The notes under the pieces are model-generated. The model was not told the origin of the DNA. It saw only the letters and a program-made list of their open reading frames with translations, and did no database searches. 64,000 bases of DNA from Melioribacteraceae bacterium (GTDB lineage: Bacteria; Bacteroidota; Ignavibacteria; Ignavibacteriales; Melioribacteraceae), in the NCBI GenBank assembly GCA_016927595.1, contig JAFGMI010000041.1:1-64000 (forward strand), given 5' to 3'. Below, piece by piece: positions 54,136-63,331 of this stretch (within the stretch, counting starts at the first letter, position 1; the number at the start of each line of letters is the position of its first letter). The position numbers and the translations under genes are program-made.

Positions 54136-54954
54136 TTATATTTCCCACTCCAATCCGTCACGGGCAAATGAGACGTCATCAAACAAATATTTGCATTTCA
54201 ATTCTTCTTCGCTGAGAAAACTATCGTTGTGATCGGGATCGTGATGAGTAATAAATAACTTTTTCACATTAGCCAGTCTGGCAACTTCAATTGCCTGTTC
54301 GTAACTGCTGTGACCCCATCCTTTTTTATATTTTAACTCTTCGCTTGTATATTGAGCTTCATGAATAAGTACATCAGCGTTCTCTGCAATCTCAACTACT
54401 CTTTCGTCAATACCATCCGGGTGCTCCACATCCGTACAATATACAACCGACTTCCCTTCGGAATCGATGCGATAGGTATAAGCTCCTCCAGGGTGAATAT
54501 GCTCGGAAGCCCTGACATTAAACTTCGATGATTTATACTCATCTGAATTGATATGGGAGAATCTCATCTTAGCACCCATTTGCTCCATAGGCACCGGAAA
54601 ATATTCCTGTTTCATCTGTCCGCCGAGTATTTCCTGAATGTTTAAATGCTCGTTCGATTTCCCGATAACACTTATAATTATTTTCCTGTCTTTGTCGTAT
54701 GCCGGAAGGAAAAAGGGGAATCCCTGTATATGATCCCAATGGAAGTGTGAGAATGCCATATAAATCTGTTTGCAGTCATAATCTTTACATGAAACCAAAT
54801 CTTTACCTAATTGTCTTATTCCCGTTCCTGCATCGAGTATACCGATATTGTTTTGGGTTTGGACCAGAACACATGTTGTGTCTCCTCCGAAAGCCTGATA
54901 GTCCCTGTTACAAACCGGTATTGAACCTCTTGTCCCGTAAAACTTAATCTTCAT
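54136..54954 (-). CDS. MBL-fold metallo-hydrolase (RNase Z/phosphodiesterase-like)
   Basis: The 272-residue protein has the metallo-beta-lactamase signature SHFHWDHIQG (HxHxDH), an upstream DAGTG and a downstream HEAQYTSEE and THHDPDHND. It begins MKIKFYGTRGSIPV with GGDTTCVLVQT, typical of the group that includes RNase Z-like and 3',5'-cyclic nucleotide phosphodiesterase-like enzymes. The substrate is not known. It probably forms a two-gene unit with the SdiA-regulated-like lipoprotein gene. Confidence 0.88.
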   Translation of the reverse strand: MKIKFYGTRGSIPVCNRDYQAFGGDTTCVLVQTQNNIGILDAGTGIRQLGKDLVSCKDYDCKQIYMAFSHFHWDHIQGFPFFLPAYDKDRKIIISVIGKSNEHLNIQEILGGQMKQEYFPVPMEQMGAKMRFSHINSDEYKSSKFNVRASEHIHPGGAYTYRIDSEGKSVVYCTDVEHPDGIDERVVEIAENADVLIHEAQYTSEELKYKKGWGHSSYEQAIEVARLANVKKLFITHHDPDHNDSFLSEEELKCKYLFDDVSFARDGLEWEI

Positions 54955-55046
54955 TACGACAATTGATATGATGTTAAAAATTGTTACAAAATAATAAAAT
55001 TTTATTTAAGAAGAAGCTGCGGGTTCATTAAATTGACAGCAAATAA

Positions 55047-56039
55047 TTACCCCTGTTTTTCCATCAGATCCAGCAGTGTTTTATAGTTCGATTCATACAA
55101 ATTCTGAATTTTCAAAAAGTCATCATCGCTTAAAACTGTTAAATCACTCGTGTTTGATTCCGCTTGTTCAGGAGTTCTGATTCCGGGAATAACAGTTGAA
55201 ATATTTTTATAAGTTAAAATAAAGCTTAATGCGAATGATGTTTTTGATATTCCGTATTTTTCAATAAAAGGATTAAGCAGTTCAAGTTCATCCAGTGATT
55301 TCGACAATATTTCGGGAGGTAATCTGAAGAATCTGTGATCATTACGGTTGAAACGTGTTGACTTATCGAACTTGCCTGTAAGGAGTCCAAACTGAATAGG
55401 CATGCGTGCAATTACTCCATAACCGTTATCGCTGCAAGCATCAACAAGTTCGTTAGAACGTTGATTTATAATATTAAGAACAAGTTGAAATCCGTTTCCT
55501 AATTTATGATTCATCATATATTCTGCTTCAGGATAAGGATTGAATGTATTAAGCGACAAACCCCAGTATTTAATTTTTCCCTGCTCTCTCAGCTGCTCCA
55601 TTGCTTCAATGCATTCACCGTTTTCGAGATGCTGCAGCTTTGCAGAATGCAGCTGGTAATAATCTATTGCATCTCTGTTGAACCGCCTTAGACTTTGTTC
55701 GCATGCCGATATGATATAATCCTTTGAATAATCCAGCAATATGCTTTCGTCTTCAGCTAATCTGTGACCAACTTTTGTGGCTACAATAACTTTATCGGAG
55801 TTGCCGAATACTTTCCCTATAAGTTCCTCCGAATGACCCAGACCGTAGAAATCTGCAGTATCAAAAAAGTTTATCCCCAGATCAAATGATTTGTTCAGTG
55901 CTTTAACCGAAGTTTCATCATCCACATCACCCCAACCGATGGGAATATCACCAGCCATAGCCGGACCCCCAATTGCCCAGGCACCGAAACCGATTTCACT
56001 GACTGTTAATTCCGTACTGCCGAATTTCCGATAGTTCAT
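55047..56039 (-). CDS. Aldo/keto reductase
   Basis: I chose ATG 56039 (AGGG upstream); a TTG two codons earlier is possible. The 330-residue (alpha/beta)8 enzyme has the catalytic tetrad: Asp in FFDTADFYG, Tyr in the same motif, Lys in VATKVG and His in YYQLHSAK. The NADP-binding end (VIPGIRTPEQAESN) is present. It reduces aldehydes or ketones of unknown identity, in the group that includes YajO/PdxI-like reductases. It follows an isochorismatase-family gene by 9 bp. Confidence 0.93.
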   Translation of the reverse strand: MNYRKFGSTELTVSEIGFGAWAIGGPAMAGDIPIGWGDVDDETSVKALNKSFDLGINFFDTADFYGLGHSEELIGKVFGNSDKVIVATKVGHRLAEDESILLDYSKDYIISACEQSLRRFNRDAIDYYQLHSAKLQHLENGECIEAMEQLREQGKIKYWGLSLNTFNPYPEAEYMMNHKLGNGFQLVLNIINQRSNELVDACSDNGYGVIARMPIQFGLLTGKFDKSTRFNRNDHRFFRLPPEILSKSLDELELLNPFIEKYGISKTSFALSFILTYKNISTVIPGIRTPEQAESNTSDLTVLSDDDFLKIQNLYESNYKTLLDLMEKQG

Positions 56040-56048
56040 ATTCAAACC

Positions 56049-56609
56049 CTATTTAACTATTTTTGAAACCGACCTGAACTCATCTGTACCGCAAACATCA
56101 AGAAGCTCGAACAGAGCGGATTCTGTTGTTGTTACCTCGGCGCCGTGCTTATTCATCCGAGTCAGAGCAGTTATATGATCGAGATTTCTGCGGGAAGAAA
56201 CTGCATCAGCCGCCACATTTACCTGAAATCCGTTTGCAATCAGATCAAGAACGGTTTGCTGAACACAGACGTGCGACTCAATTCCGCATACGACCAGCTG
56301 CTTTATATCTTTATTTATAAGCTCCTGAAATAAATTGCCTGCACCGTAACAGCTGAATGTCATTTTATGAACGGCATTACCATTAAGTTCCCCGGATATT
56401 ATCTCAACGGTTGGTCCAAGTCCCTTCGGATATTGTTCAGTATAGAATATAGGGAGATTCATCACTTTAAAACCCTTTATAAGTTTTAACGTGTTTTCAA
56501 CAACTCTTTCATTTTCGTGGATAACATTCAGAATTTTTTGTTGAATATCTATAATCAGTAACGCAGTGCTTTCTTTTTTCAATATTTTAGCGTGTCTTGA
56601 TATTTCCAT
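56049..56609 (-). CDS. Isochorismatase family cysteine hydrolase
   Basis: The 186-residue protein starts at ATG 56609. The catalytic triad of the family is in place: Asp in LLIIDIQQK, Lys in HKMTFSCY and Cys in CGIESHVCVQQT. Such enzymes cleave amides or ethers, including nicotinamide, isochorismate and ureas. The substrate is undetermined. It lies between a C39-like gene and an aldo/keto reductase gene in the same orientation, with 15- and 9-bp gaps. Confidence 0.92.
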   Translation of the reverse strand: MEISRHAKILKKESTALLIIDIQQKILNVIHENERVVENTLKLIKGFKVMNLPIFYTEQYPKGLGPTVEIISGELNGNAVHKMTFSCYGAGNLFQELINKDIKQLVVCGIESHVCVQQTVLDLIANGFQVNVAADAVSSRRNLDHITALTRMNKHGAEVTTTESALFELLDVCGTDEFRSVSKIVK

Positions 56610-56624
56610 GATCAACCCGATGAA

Positions 56625-57464
56625 TTAAAGTGTTAATTTATCCATTCCGTATTTACCGCATGAATACATCATCAGAACAGAAGTAAGATCTATAAGTGCT
56701 TTCTTTTCATCCTCGGTTGGAATTATAATATCGTATACATCAGCAACAAATTTCATGTTCTGCAGAATTCTTTTTAGCTCCGAGTACTGAGGCATTCCAT
56801 GCCAGTTGGCAACTTTATGTGTCAGGCTCAGTTCGTTGCGTCTTAAAAATTCGCTGAATGTAATATAATTTACAGTAAGCTTTGTTCTCGGCTTGCCTAT
56901 TGATGTTACATCGGTAAAATATTCGTCCCAGTTGGTTGCCAGAGTTTTGTTTTTTTCATACATCAGCTCAATAGCTTTTTCGATGGTGAACTTGGCTCTT
57001 GTATAAACCTTAAACTTTGGAATTAATGCGTAACCATCGTAACTGGTTATTCCTTCGTGCTTATCTTTATAGCGCCATTTTTTAACAAGCTGACTCGGCG
57101 ACAATATCGCAACTACATGATCCAGTTCACTGTCGATTACCACATACTTACCTCTGCTGTAATAAACAACCGTCAGCCAATGTCCCCAGTTATTTACGCT
57201 AAGAATACACGGTATTCTTTTCTTTAACATTTCATTAAGAGCTCTTCGTGCATCATCCGGATTGCTCGACTGAATATATTTCATTTTGCAGTTGTATTTG
57301 CGGGCTGCACGGGCAAGACCAATTTCATCGGTACCACCCCACCATGTACTGCCTGCAGCAATACCTATATTATCCTCATCTTTGAATATTCCAAGCATTA
57401 CAAGAGCGTGTTTTAAAGCGAAAGGACCGCATTGATATGAATTTGGTTGGGGATAAAAACTCAT
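56625..57464 (-). CDS. C39-like papain-fold peptidase (no signal peptide)
   Basis: I start at ATG 57464 (TAGGA upstream), because it begins directly before the conserved core. The 279-residue protein contains NSYQCGPFALKHAL, where Gln and Cys form the oxyanion and nucleophile of C39-type peptidases; His in NNWGHWLTVV; and Asp in YVVIDSELDH. C39 domains usually cleave leader peptides at a double-glycine site, but this one lacks membrane segments and an ABC partner. The C-terminal half (about 150-279) is unrecognised. It is divergent (99 bp) from a Ddl-like ATP-grasp ligase, suggesting a joint peptide-bond chemistry. Confidence 0.78.
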   Translation of the reverse strand: MSFYPQPNSYQCGPFALKHALVMLGIFKDEDNIGIAAGSTWWGGTDEIGLARAARKYNCKMKYIQSSNPDDARRALNEMLKKRIPCILSVNNWGHWLTVVYYSRGKYVVIDSELDHVVAILSPSQLVKKWRYKDKHEGITSYDGYALIPKFKVYTRAKFTIEKAIELMYEKNKTLATNWDEYFTDVTSIGKPRTKLTVNYITFSEFLRRNELSLTHKVANWHGMPQYSELKRILQNMKFVADVYDIIIPTEDEKKALIDLTSVLMMYSCGKYGMDKLTL

Positions 57465-57563
57465 TAAATTTCCTAAAATTATTAGCTTATAAAATAACAA
57501 ATATTTTTGTTAACGTATTCAAATTTATTTAGTTTTGCCAATCAAACATTAAGAAAGGCGATA

Positions 57564-58649
57564 ATGAAAGTTGCAGTTGTATTTAATGAAGCATACCCGG
57601 GTATTGATGACGAATATTCCACCGAATATCCCAGGGACCTGGGATTCAAGCCATACTTTGATATTGAAGAACATGATCCCATCGCCGAGTACGAATCTAT
57701 TGCCGATCGCTTAAGAAGAGCCGGTTACGATGCATATATACTTAATATTTTAGACGATATAAATATTTTTTTACAGGATTTTGATAAAAACAAACCGGAT
57801 GTGATATTTAATTTCGTGGAGATATATAAGGATATTGCAGAACTCGAAATGGGTTTTGCTTCAATTCTGGAACTGCTGAGGATACCATACACCGGTGCTC
57901 CGCCATTGGCACTGGCAACGTGTCAAAGCAAATATTTAACAAAGGGCATTATAAGCGCGATGGGAATTAATATTCCGAGATTTAAATATTTCCCCAGACA
58001 AAGAAAAATATACAGGCATAATCTTCGTTACCCTATTATCGTAAAACCTTCCCTCGAAGATGCAAGCGTCGGTATAGACGTTGAAGCGGTTGTGAGCAAC
58101 TACAAAGAACTTAAATCAAGAATTAATTATATTTTTCAGGAGTATAAACAGCCCGTACTGATTGAAGAGTTTATTGAAGGACGTGAGTTAAACGTAGCAG
58201 TACTAGGCGATAAAAATCCTCGGGCATTACCGATAAGTGAAATTGATTTTTCGAAAATGCCCGATCATCTGCATAACTTCGTAAGTTATCAAGCCAAATG
58301 GGATCCACTTCATGAAGCTTACCACAAAACTATTCCTAAGTGTCCGGCAAAACTTCCTAAAAAAGTAGAGAACAAAGCAAAGGAAATTGCGGTTAAAGCA
58401 TTTAAAGCCATGGGATGCAGGGATTATTGCAGAGTTGATATGCGCCTTTCATCGGAGAATGAGTTATACATTCTGGAAGTTAATCCCAATCCCGATCTTA
58501 CCGAAGATGCCGGATTCATGCGCTCGATGCGGCATGCCGGTTATTCCTACGGCAGAGCTCTGAAGACAATACTTGAACTTGCCGTGAAGCGGGGTGTTAA
58601 ATCTGGTATTTTAACCGAAGACTTGTTGAAGCGAGGAACTACAAAATAA
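57564..58649 (+). CDS. ATP-grasp ligase of the D-Ala-D-Ala ligase type
   Basis: I start at ATG 57564 (GAAAGG upstream). The 361-residue protein has the Ddl-type fold: N-terminal pre-ATP domain, Lys in PIIVKPSLEDASVGID, the ATP-grasp EEFIEGRELNVAVLGD, and the metal/substrate end RVDMRL...EVNPNPDLTEDAGFM. The substitution of EVNPNPDL for the EVNTLPG of true Ddl suggests a different acceptor. It would join two amino-acid or peptide-like substrates with ATP. Its divergent neighbour is a C39-like peptidase. A housekeeping Ddl role is not excluded. Confidence 0.86.
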   Translation: MKVAVVFNEAYPGIDDEYSTEYPRDLGFKPYFDIEEHDPIAEYESIADRLRRAGYDAYILNILDDINIFLQDFDKNKPDVIFNFVEIYKDIAELEMGFASILELLRIPYTGAPPLALATCQSKYLTKGIISAMGINIPRFKYFPRQRKIYRHNLRYPIIVKPSLEDASVGIDVEAVVSNYKELKSRINYIFQEYKQPVLIEEFIEGRELNVAVLGDKNPRALPISEIDFSKMPDHLHNFVSYQAKWDPLHEAYHKTIPKCPAKLPKKVENKAKEIAVKAFKAMGCRDYCRVDMRLSSENELYILEVNPNPDLTEDAGFMRSMRHAGYSYGRALKTILELAVKRGVKSGILTEDLLKRGTTK

Positions 58650-58726
58650 CCCTGGTTTATATTATATTCAGGTATTGGATTCACTTCTCGGTTGTGTTTA
58701 ATTCTAAGAACAAGACTGAGGTTAAG

Positions 58727-59023
58727 ATGGCTACCTATATTTTACTTACCAAACTGTCTCCCGAAGTATCTAAACAAATGAAAGATAGGGCGCAAATCGG
58801 AAGAGCCTGGCTGGAGCAGGTAAAATCCAAATGCCCCGAGGTTAAATTTTTATCGCATTATGCGCTGCTGGGCGATTACGACTTCCTGGATATTTACGAA
58901 GCTCCTGGTGAAGAAACAGCGGCAAAAGTATCGATGATAGGTCTTCAGAACGGAGCATTCGAAGCAAAGAGTCTTACTGCAATTCCCTACCGACGATTCC
59001 TGGAATTATCGGAAGAGATTTAA
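58727..59023 (+). CDS. GYD domain protein
   Basis: I start at ATG 58727. The 98-residue protein is a single GYD domain, a dimeric alpha/beta barrel fold, with the diagnostic [13 protein letters not shown] segment and an N-terminal [10 protein letters not shown] strand. Its function is unknown; related domains bind small ligands. It follows the ATP-grasp gene by 77 bp and its last codons overlap the convergent cysK end by 4 bp. Confidence 0.86.
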   Translation: MATYILLTKLSPEVSKQMKDRAQIGRAWLEQVKSKCPEVKFLSHYALLGDYDFLDIYEAPGEETAAKVSMIGLQNGAFEAKSLTAIPYRRFLELSEEI

Positions 59024-59931
59024 AATAATTCGTCAACCGATAAGTATCGTTCTCCGGTATCATAGTTAAAGGTAAGTATTCTCTTACCTCGCGGAATTTC
59101 TTTAAGCTTCCTGGAAACCGCCGCAAGCGAAGCTCCAGTAGAAATACCGGCAAATAAACCCTCTTCAAGCGCAAGTCTTTTAGTAAATCTAAATGCATCT
59201 TCTTTCGATACCTTAATAACTCCGTCCAGCAAATTTATATCCAGATTTTCAGGAATAAATCCCGCTCCTATTCCCTGCAATGGGTGCGGACCCGGTTCAC
59301 CGCCCGAAATAACCGGCGATAGTTCGGGTTCAACCGCAAACACTTTTATTCCAGCAAATTTTTTCTTAAGCACCTGCGACACTCCGGTTATATGTCCGCC
59401 TGTTCCGACTCCGGTAATTAAATAATCTAATCCTTCGGGGAAATCATTTACTATTTCTTCCGCTGTTGTTCTGATATGTATTTCAACATTTGCCTTATTT
59501 ATAAACTGCTGCGGCATCCAGGCATCGGGATTACTATCGGCAATTTCTTTAGCTCTTTTTATTGCCCCTTTCATTCCTTCCCCACGCGGAGTAAGTTCAA
59601 GCTGCGCTCCGTAAGCCGCCATCAATCTCCTTCTTTCAACTGACATCGATTCAGGCATTACAAGAATTACTTTATACTTTTTAACCGCACCGATCATAGC
59701 AAGACCTACACCAGTATTCCCTGAAGTAGGTTCTACGATTATACTGCCTGATTTCAGTATTCCCTTCTTCTCCGCATCTTCAATCATGGACAGTGCTATT
59801 CTATCCTTTATACTTCCGCCCGGATTACTTTTTTCCAGTTTAATCCACACTTCATGCTCTTTGCCGAAAAGGTTGTTGATTCTTAAATGCGCGGTATTGC
59901 CGATTGTATCTATAATAGTGTTTGCTCTCAT
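59020..59931 (-). CDS. cysK: Cysteine synthase (O-acetylserine sulfhydrylase)
   Basis: The 303-residue PLP enzyme has the Lys-PLP motif [11 protein letters not shown], the substrate loop [11 protein letters not shown] and the phosphate-binding [10 protein letters not shown], all as in CysK. It makes cysteine from O-acetylserine and sulfide. It lies 12 bp downstream of the serine acetyltransferase gene, so the two consecutive steps are one operon. Confidence 0.95.
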   Translation of the reverse strand: MRANTIIDTIGNTAHLRINNLFGKEHEVWIKLEKSNPGGSIKDRIALSMIEDAEKKGILKSGSIIVEPTSGNTGVGLAMIGAVKKYKVILVMPESMSVERRRLMAAYGAQLELTPRGEGMKGAIKRAKEIADSNPDAWMPQQFINKANVEIHIRTTAEEIVNDFPEGLDYLITGVGTGGHITGVSQVLKKKFAGIKVFAVEPELSPVISGGEPGPHPLQGIGAGFIPENLDINLLDGVIKVSKEDAFRFTKRLALEEGLFAGISTGASLAAVSRKLKEIPRGKRILTFNYDTGERYLSVDELF

Positions 59932-59943
59932 AACTGCCCCGTT

Positions 59944-60807
59944 TTAAATTGAAAAATTTATTGGTTCTTCTAATTGCTCTGCTGCACGTACTCTGACCTG
60001 GCTATTATTGTTTACAACAGAGTTCGGCGGAATACTTTTAGTAATCCAGGAGTTGCCGCCTATAACACTGTTGCTGCCTATAATCGTCTCTCCACCCAGA
60101 ATAACAGCCTGTGCGTAAATAATTACGTTATCCTCAATTGTCGGATGTCGTTTCTTTTTTGATAATTTTTTATCAACACTCAAAGCGCCCAGCGTAACTC
60201 CCTGATAAATCTTTACGTTATTTCCTATTCTTGTAGTTTCTCCTATTACTACACCCGTTGCATGATCGATAAAGAAGGGTGTCCCGATTGCAGCACCGGG
60301 ATGTATATCAACGCCCGTAATCTGATGAGCATATTCAGCAAACACTCTGGGAATTACGGGTAACCCGAGTTCATAAAGCTCATGCGCGATACGGTAAATG
60401 GCAATTGCCATAAATCCGGGATATGCAAGTATAACCTCGTCGATATTTTCAGAGGCGGGATCCCCGCTGTTTATAAATTCCGCATCACTCCACATTTTAT
60501 TATGAATATCAGGTATTATTCCTATAAACTTTTCTGCAGTTTTATCCGCATTTTTTTTCTGATCCCCGTTGAGCATTGAAATAAGATTTATCAGGTTTCT
60601 CTTGAGCAGCTGCAGTTTGGCGATTACATCTTCTTCTGTATAGTAAATTCTTTCGGAAAAATGGGGAAATAAAAAGTCGAGAAGATCATTAACATATTCT
60701 ACGGACTTTCTTTTAAGTGCCGATGTGCAGTTGTGGGTCTGCCTTTTGCTCAAAAGACTTTCGGCGAAACTCAATATTTTACTATTTTCATAAAAATTAG
60801 TTTTCAT
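59944..60807 (-). CDS. cysE: Serine O-acetyltransferase
   Basis: The 287-residue protein has an N-terminal helical domain and a C-terminal left-handed beta-helix of hexapeptide repeats (GVDIHPGAAIGTPFFIDHAT; GNNVKIYQGVTLGALS), with the catalytic His in FIDHATG. It transfers acetyl from acetyl-CoA to serine, the committed step of cysteine synthesis. It is followed by cysK, whose product it feeds. The N-terminal region is of the longer EpsC-like kind. No CymR or T-box leader was recognised in the 252-bp upstream region. Confidence 0.93.
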   Translation of the reverse strand: MKTNFYENSKILSFAESLLSKRQTHNCTSALKRKSVEYVNDLLDFLFPHFSERIYYTEEDVIAKLQLLKRNLINLISMLNGDQKKNADKTAEKFIGIIPDIHNKMWSDAEFINSGDPASENIDEVILAYPGFMAIAIYRIAHELYELGLPVIPRVFAEYAHQITGVDIHPGAAIGTPFFIDHATGVVIGETTRIGNNVKIYQGVTLGALSVDKKLSKKKRHPTIEDNVIIYAQAVILGGETIIGSNSVIGGNSWITKSIPPNSVVNNNSQVRVRAAEQLEEPINFSI

Positions 60808-61059
60808 GTTAATTCAATTGTTATTATTTAAAGAATGATTTAATTAGCAGACTGTTTAGATTGAACTAACAGCAGGTATGGTTTATCTGACAACAACAGC
60901 AGTTGTTTAAGATTTCAGATGGTCGATATTTCTCGGAAATGATTTTCATTAAAGATCAAAAAACTTAATGTAACTATAACGTTTTTCCAATTTACTTGTA
61001 AGAGAAAAATAAAACTTCAATAACTTTAACGGAACATATAAAATAATATTTCAGATTTA

Positions 61060-62046
61060 TTAAATTTTATTCATTGAGTTAAAGTAAAATTCTTCCTTCG
61101 ACAAATCCAGGTAAGAATACTCAGCCTTCAGCCGTTCAATATAATTAAGATTGTTTTCAGCAAATTCCATGCTTTTTGCCGAAAGCGGATTTCTGATCCT
61201 GTGGTTAACGGCATTGTTCAATTTTTGAAGCTTGCCAACAATTTCTAAACATCTATCTGACAGAAATGATTCCATAAATTTTTGCCAGATATATTCTACG
61301 GCAATCGTATTTGGATGAAGCAAATCTTCCTTATAAAACCTGTAGTCACGCAGATCATCCATCATTATTTCATAAGATGAAAAATACTCGCAGTTTTTAT
61401 AATTTTTGACAATTTTATTCACTGCAACAATCAGCTGCGCTTTGCTTAACTGGTTTTCTACAGCGCCGTCTTTCCAGTGCCTTATCGGCGATACCGTAAA
61501 TACAATTTTTACATCGGGATTTATTCTTGAAAGCAGATCCACCGTATTTCCGGCAGCATAGTAAATTTCATCCGGACTCAGCAAAATCCTCTCGAAATGG
61601 CTTTGAGGAATTTTATGGCAATTCGATACTATTATGTTTTTTTCAATATGCTTATAAACGAATGACGTTCCGTAAGTAATAATTATATGATCGATACTTT
61701 TTAAGAACTGTATCGCCTCATACACTTTTTCATTAATTTTTTTCAGACATTCTTCCTTATCATGATGCGAATAATCCGAATGGTGATAAAAGCTGTGCCA
61801 TTCACCCTGATTTTGCACCAAATCACTCCCGCTAAATTTTTTCTCATCCGCCAGAATCTGAAGAGAGTTTAATATCGAGACGGGATTGTAAAGTACTCCG
61901 AATGGATTTTGAAGAATGGAAAATTTATACTGCCGGAAATATTCAGCAATATTATCCGCGAAACATGAACCTATTGTCAGTATCTTTTCATTATGCTCAA
62001 TAGGGAATTCAGATTTATGTGGATTTATTTCCGTTCGTAATTTCAA
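61060..62046 (-). CDS. GSCFA family protein
   Basis: The 328-residue protein begins with the GSCFA signature LTIGSCFADNIAEYFRQYKF and continues with NPFGVLYNPVSI, TYGTSFVYKH and LLHPNTIAVEYIWQKF. These are conserved features of an SGNH/GDSL-like esterase fold of unknown substrate. The family is common in Bacteroidota/Ignavibacteriota. It stands alone, with AT-rich intergenic DNA on both sides. Confidence 0.9.
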   Translation of the reverse strand: MKLRTEINPHKSEFPIEHNEKILTIGSCFADNIAEYFRQYKFSILQNPFGVLYNPVSILNSLQILADEKKFSGSDLVQNQGEWHSFYHHSDYSHHDKEECLKKINEKVYEAIQFLKSIDHIIITYGTSFVYKHIEKNIIVSNCHKIPQSHFERILLSPDEIYYAAGNTVDLLSRINPDVKIVFTVSPIRHWKDGAVENQLSKAQLIVAVNKIVKNYKNCEYFSSYEIMMDDLRDYRFYKEDLLHPNTIAVEYIWQKFMESFLSDRCLEIVGKLQKLNNAVNHRIRNPLSAKSMEFAENNLNYIERLKAEYSYLDLSKEEFYFNSMNKI

Positions 62047-62356
62047 AATATTTCTACTATTTTATTTGTGAATCACGATATTAAAAATAGTAATATTTGC
62101 TAATAATGGTAATTAAGATAATTAGCCTATAATACGCTAAGATATAAGAAATTGTATTAAATTTGAATCATAGTTTTTGTATAAAGATTCAAAATTGTAA
62201 ATATATTTCATGTGAACCAAAATAATTACGCTGGGAAAGTAATTTTTAGAGAAATCGAATATTATTTTATTTATTGTTGAAATTGCTCTCAGAAAATTTT
62301 TTTAAGTCCGCAATATTTTTTAATAAGAATATAAATTCATTTTAGGAGTTTATAAG
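62047..62356. other. Divergent intergenic region, AT-rich
   Basis: A 310-bp stretch between the GSCFA gene and the SPFH gene holds no gene that I can support. It should contain promoters for both. A TTTTAGGAG Shine-Dalgarno marks its right end. Confidence 0.5.
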
Positions 62357-63307
62357 ATGGAACTGGCTATCATTATAATACTTGCTGTAATTTTAGTGGT
62401 AATTCTGGCGGAATACAGAATAAGAAAACCGGGACAGATTGTGGTTTACGAATCAAACGGAAACGTCAGACTCAGGCAATCCAAAATTTATCCGCAGCAT
62501 TTCAGTCTGCCTATCGCTGTAACCACGCAATCTTTTACCACAAGTTTCGAAGCTGAAGTTAAAGGTAAAATTGCATTGAATGTAAAAATAACTTCTACCG
62601 TTTCTCCTTCGATTAAGAATATTTCACAATTAATTAAGGTAGGCGGCTGGGAAAAAAATGTTCTTTCTGTTGCCGCAAAGGAACTTGAGGTGATATTACA
62701 GAACCTTGTAAAGAATTTTACTGAGCAGCTTGATATTGATTCAATAAGTTCGGAAAAAGTATATAATCATATCCATGAAAATACAGATGCTATCACTCAG
62801 AAACTCGGAGTTGAAATTCTTTCTCTTGCGATACAAAATCTTGAACCAACAGATAAAAAGATTTCCGATGCAATAAGGCAGAAAGAAGAAGCCAGAATTA
62901 TGGAAGAAACCGAAAAAACGAATCAGAAAGCAAGAATAAATGCAGCGGGAACCAAGCTGAAAGCCGATGAAGAAATTATGAACATGGAACATGAACTCGA
63001 ACTCAAAAAATTTAATCTCAGGGATATTGAATTTGAGAAGGAAACTTCCATAGAAAACAAGCGTTTGCAGGAAGAATTAAAACGCAGCAAGATGAGACTT
63101 GAAGTAGAGAAAGAAGAAGTTGAAATGCTTAAGAATAATCCCGAGCTGCTTTTATTAACTCCTCAGATGGCGCGACTGGCGGAAGCGAGTCAGAACCTGA
63201 AAAATGCAAAAACTATTGTTTCACTAGGCGACCTGGATCAGGGTTCCGAATTGACGGATATGTTCAAAAATCTGGTAAAAAAAATCACCGGCAGCACCGA
63301 TAAATAA
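62357..63307 (+). CDS. Flotillin-like SPFH/band 7 membrane protein
   Basis: The 316-residue protein has a short N-terminal transmembrane helix (about 2-18), an SPFH/band 7-type domain (about 25-175) and a long, highly charged coiled coil (about 175-270) with an AEASQNLKNAKTIV end resembling flotillins. Such proteins form membrane rings that organise microdomains or guard proteases. It has no NfeD partner next to it. The following gene starts 24 bp later, so the two may be one operon. Confidence 0.82.
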   Translation: MELAIIIILAVILVVILAEYRIRKPGQIVVYESNGNVRLRQSKIYPQHFSLPIAVTTQSFTTSFEAEVKGKIALNVKITSTVSPSIKNISQLIKVGGWEKNVLSVAAKELEVILQNLVKNFTEQLDIDSISSEKVYNHIHENTDAITQKLGVEILSLAIQNLEPTDKKISDAIRQKEEARIMEETEKTNQKARINAAGTKLKADEEIMNMEHELELKKFNLRDIEFEKETSIENKRLQEELKRSKMRLEVEKEEVEMLKNNPELLLLTPQMARLAEASQNLKNAKTIVSLGDLDQGSELTDMFKNLVKKITGSTDK

Positions 63308-63331
63308 TCTGAAATAAGAATAATTCACAGC

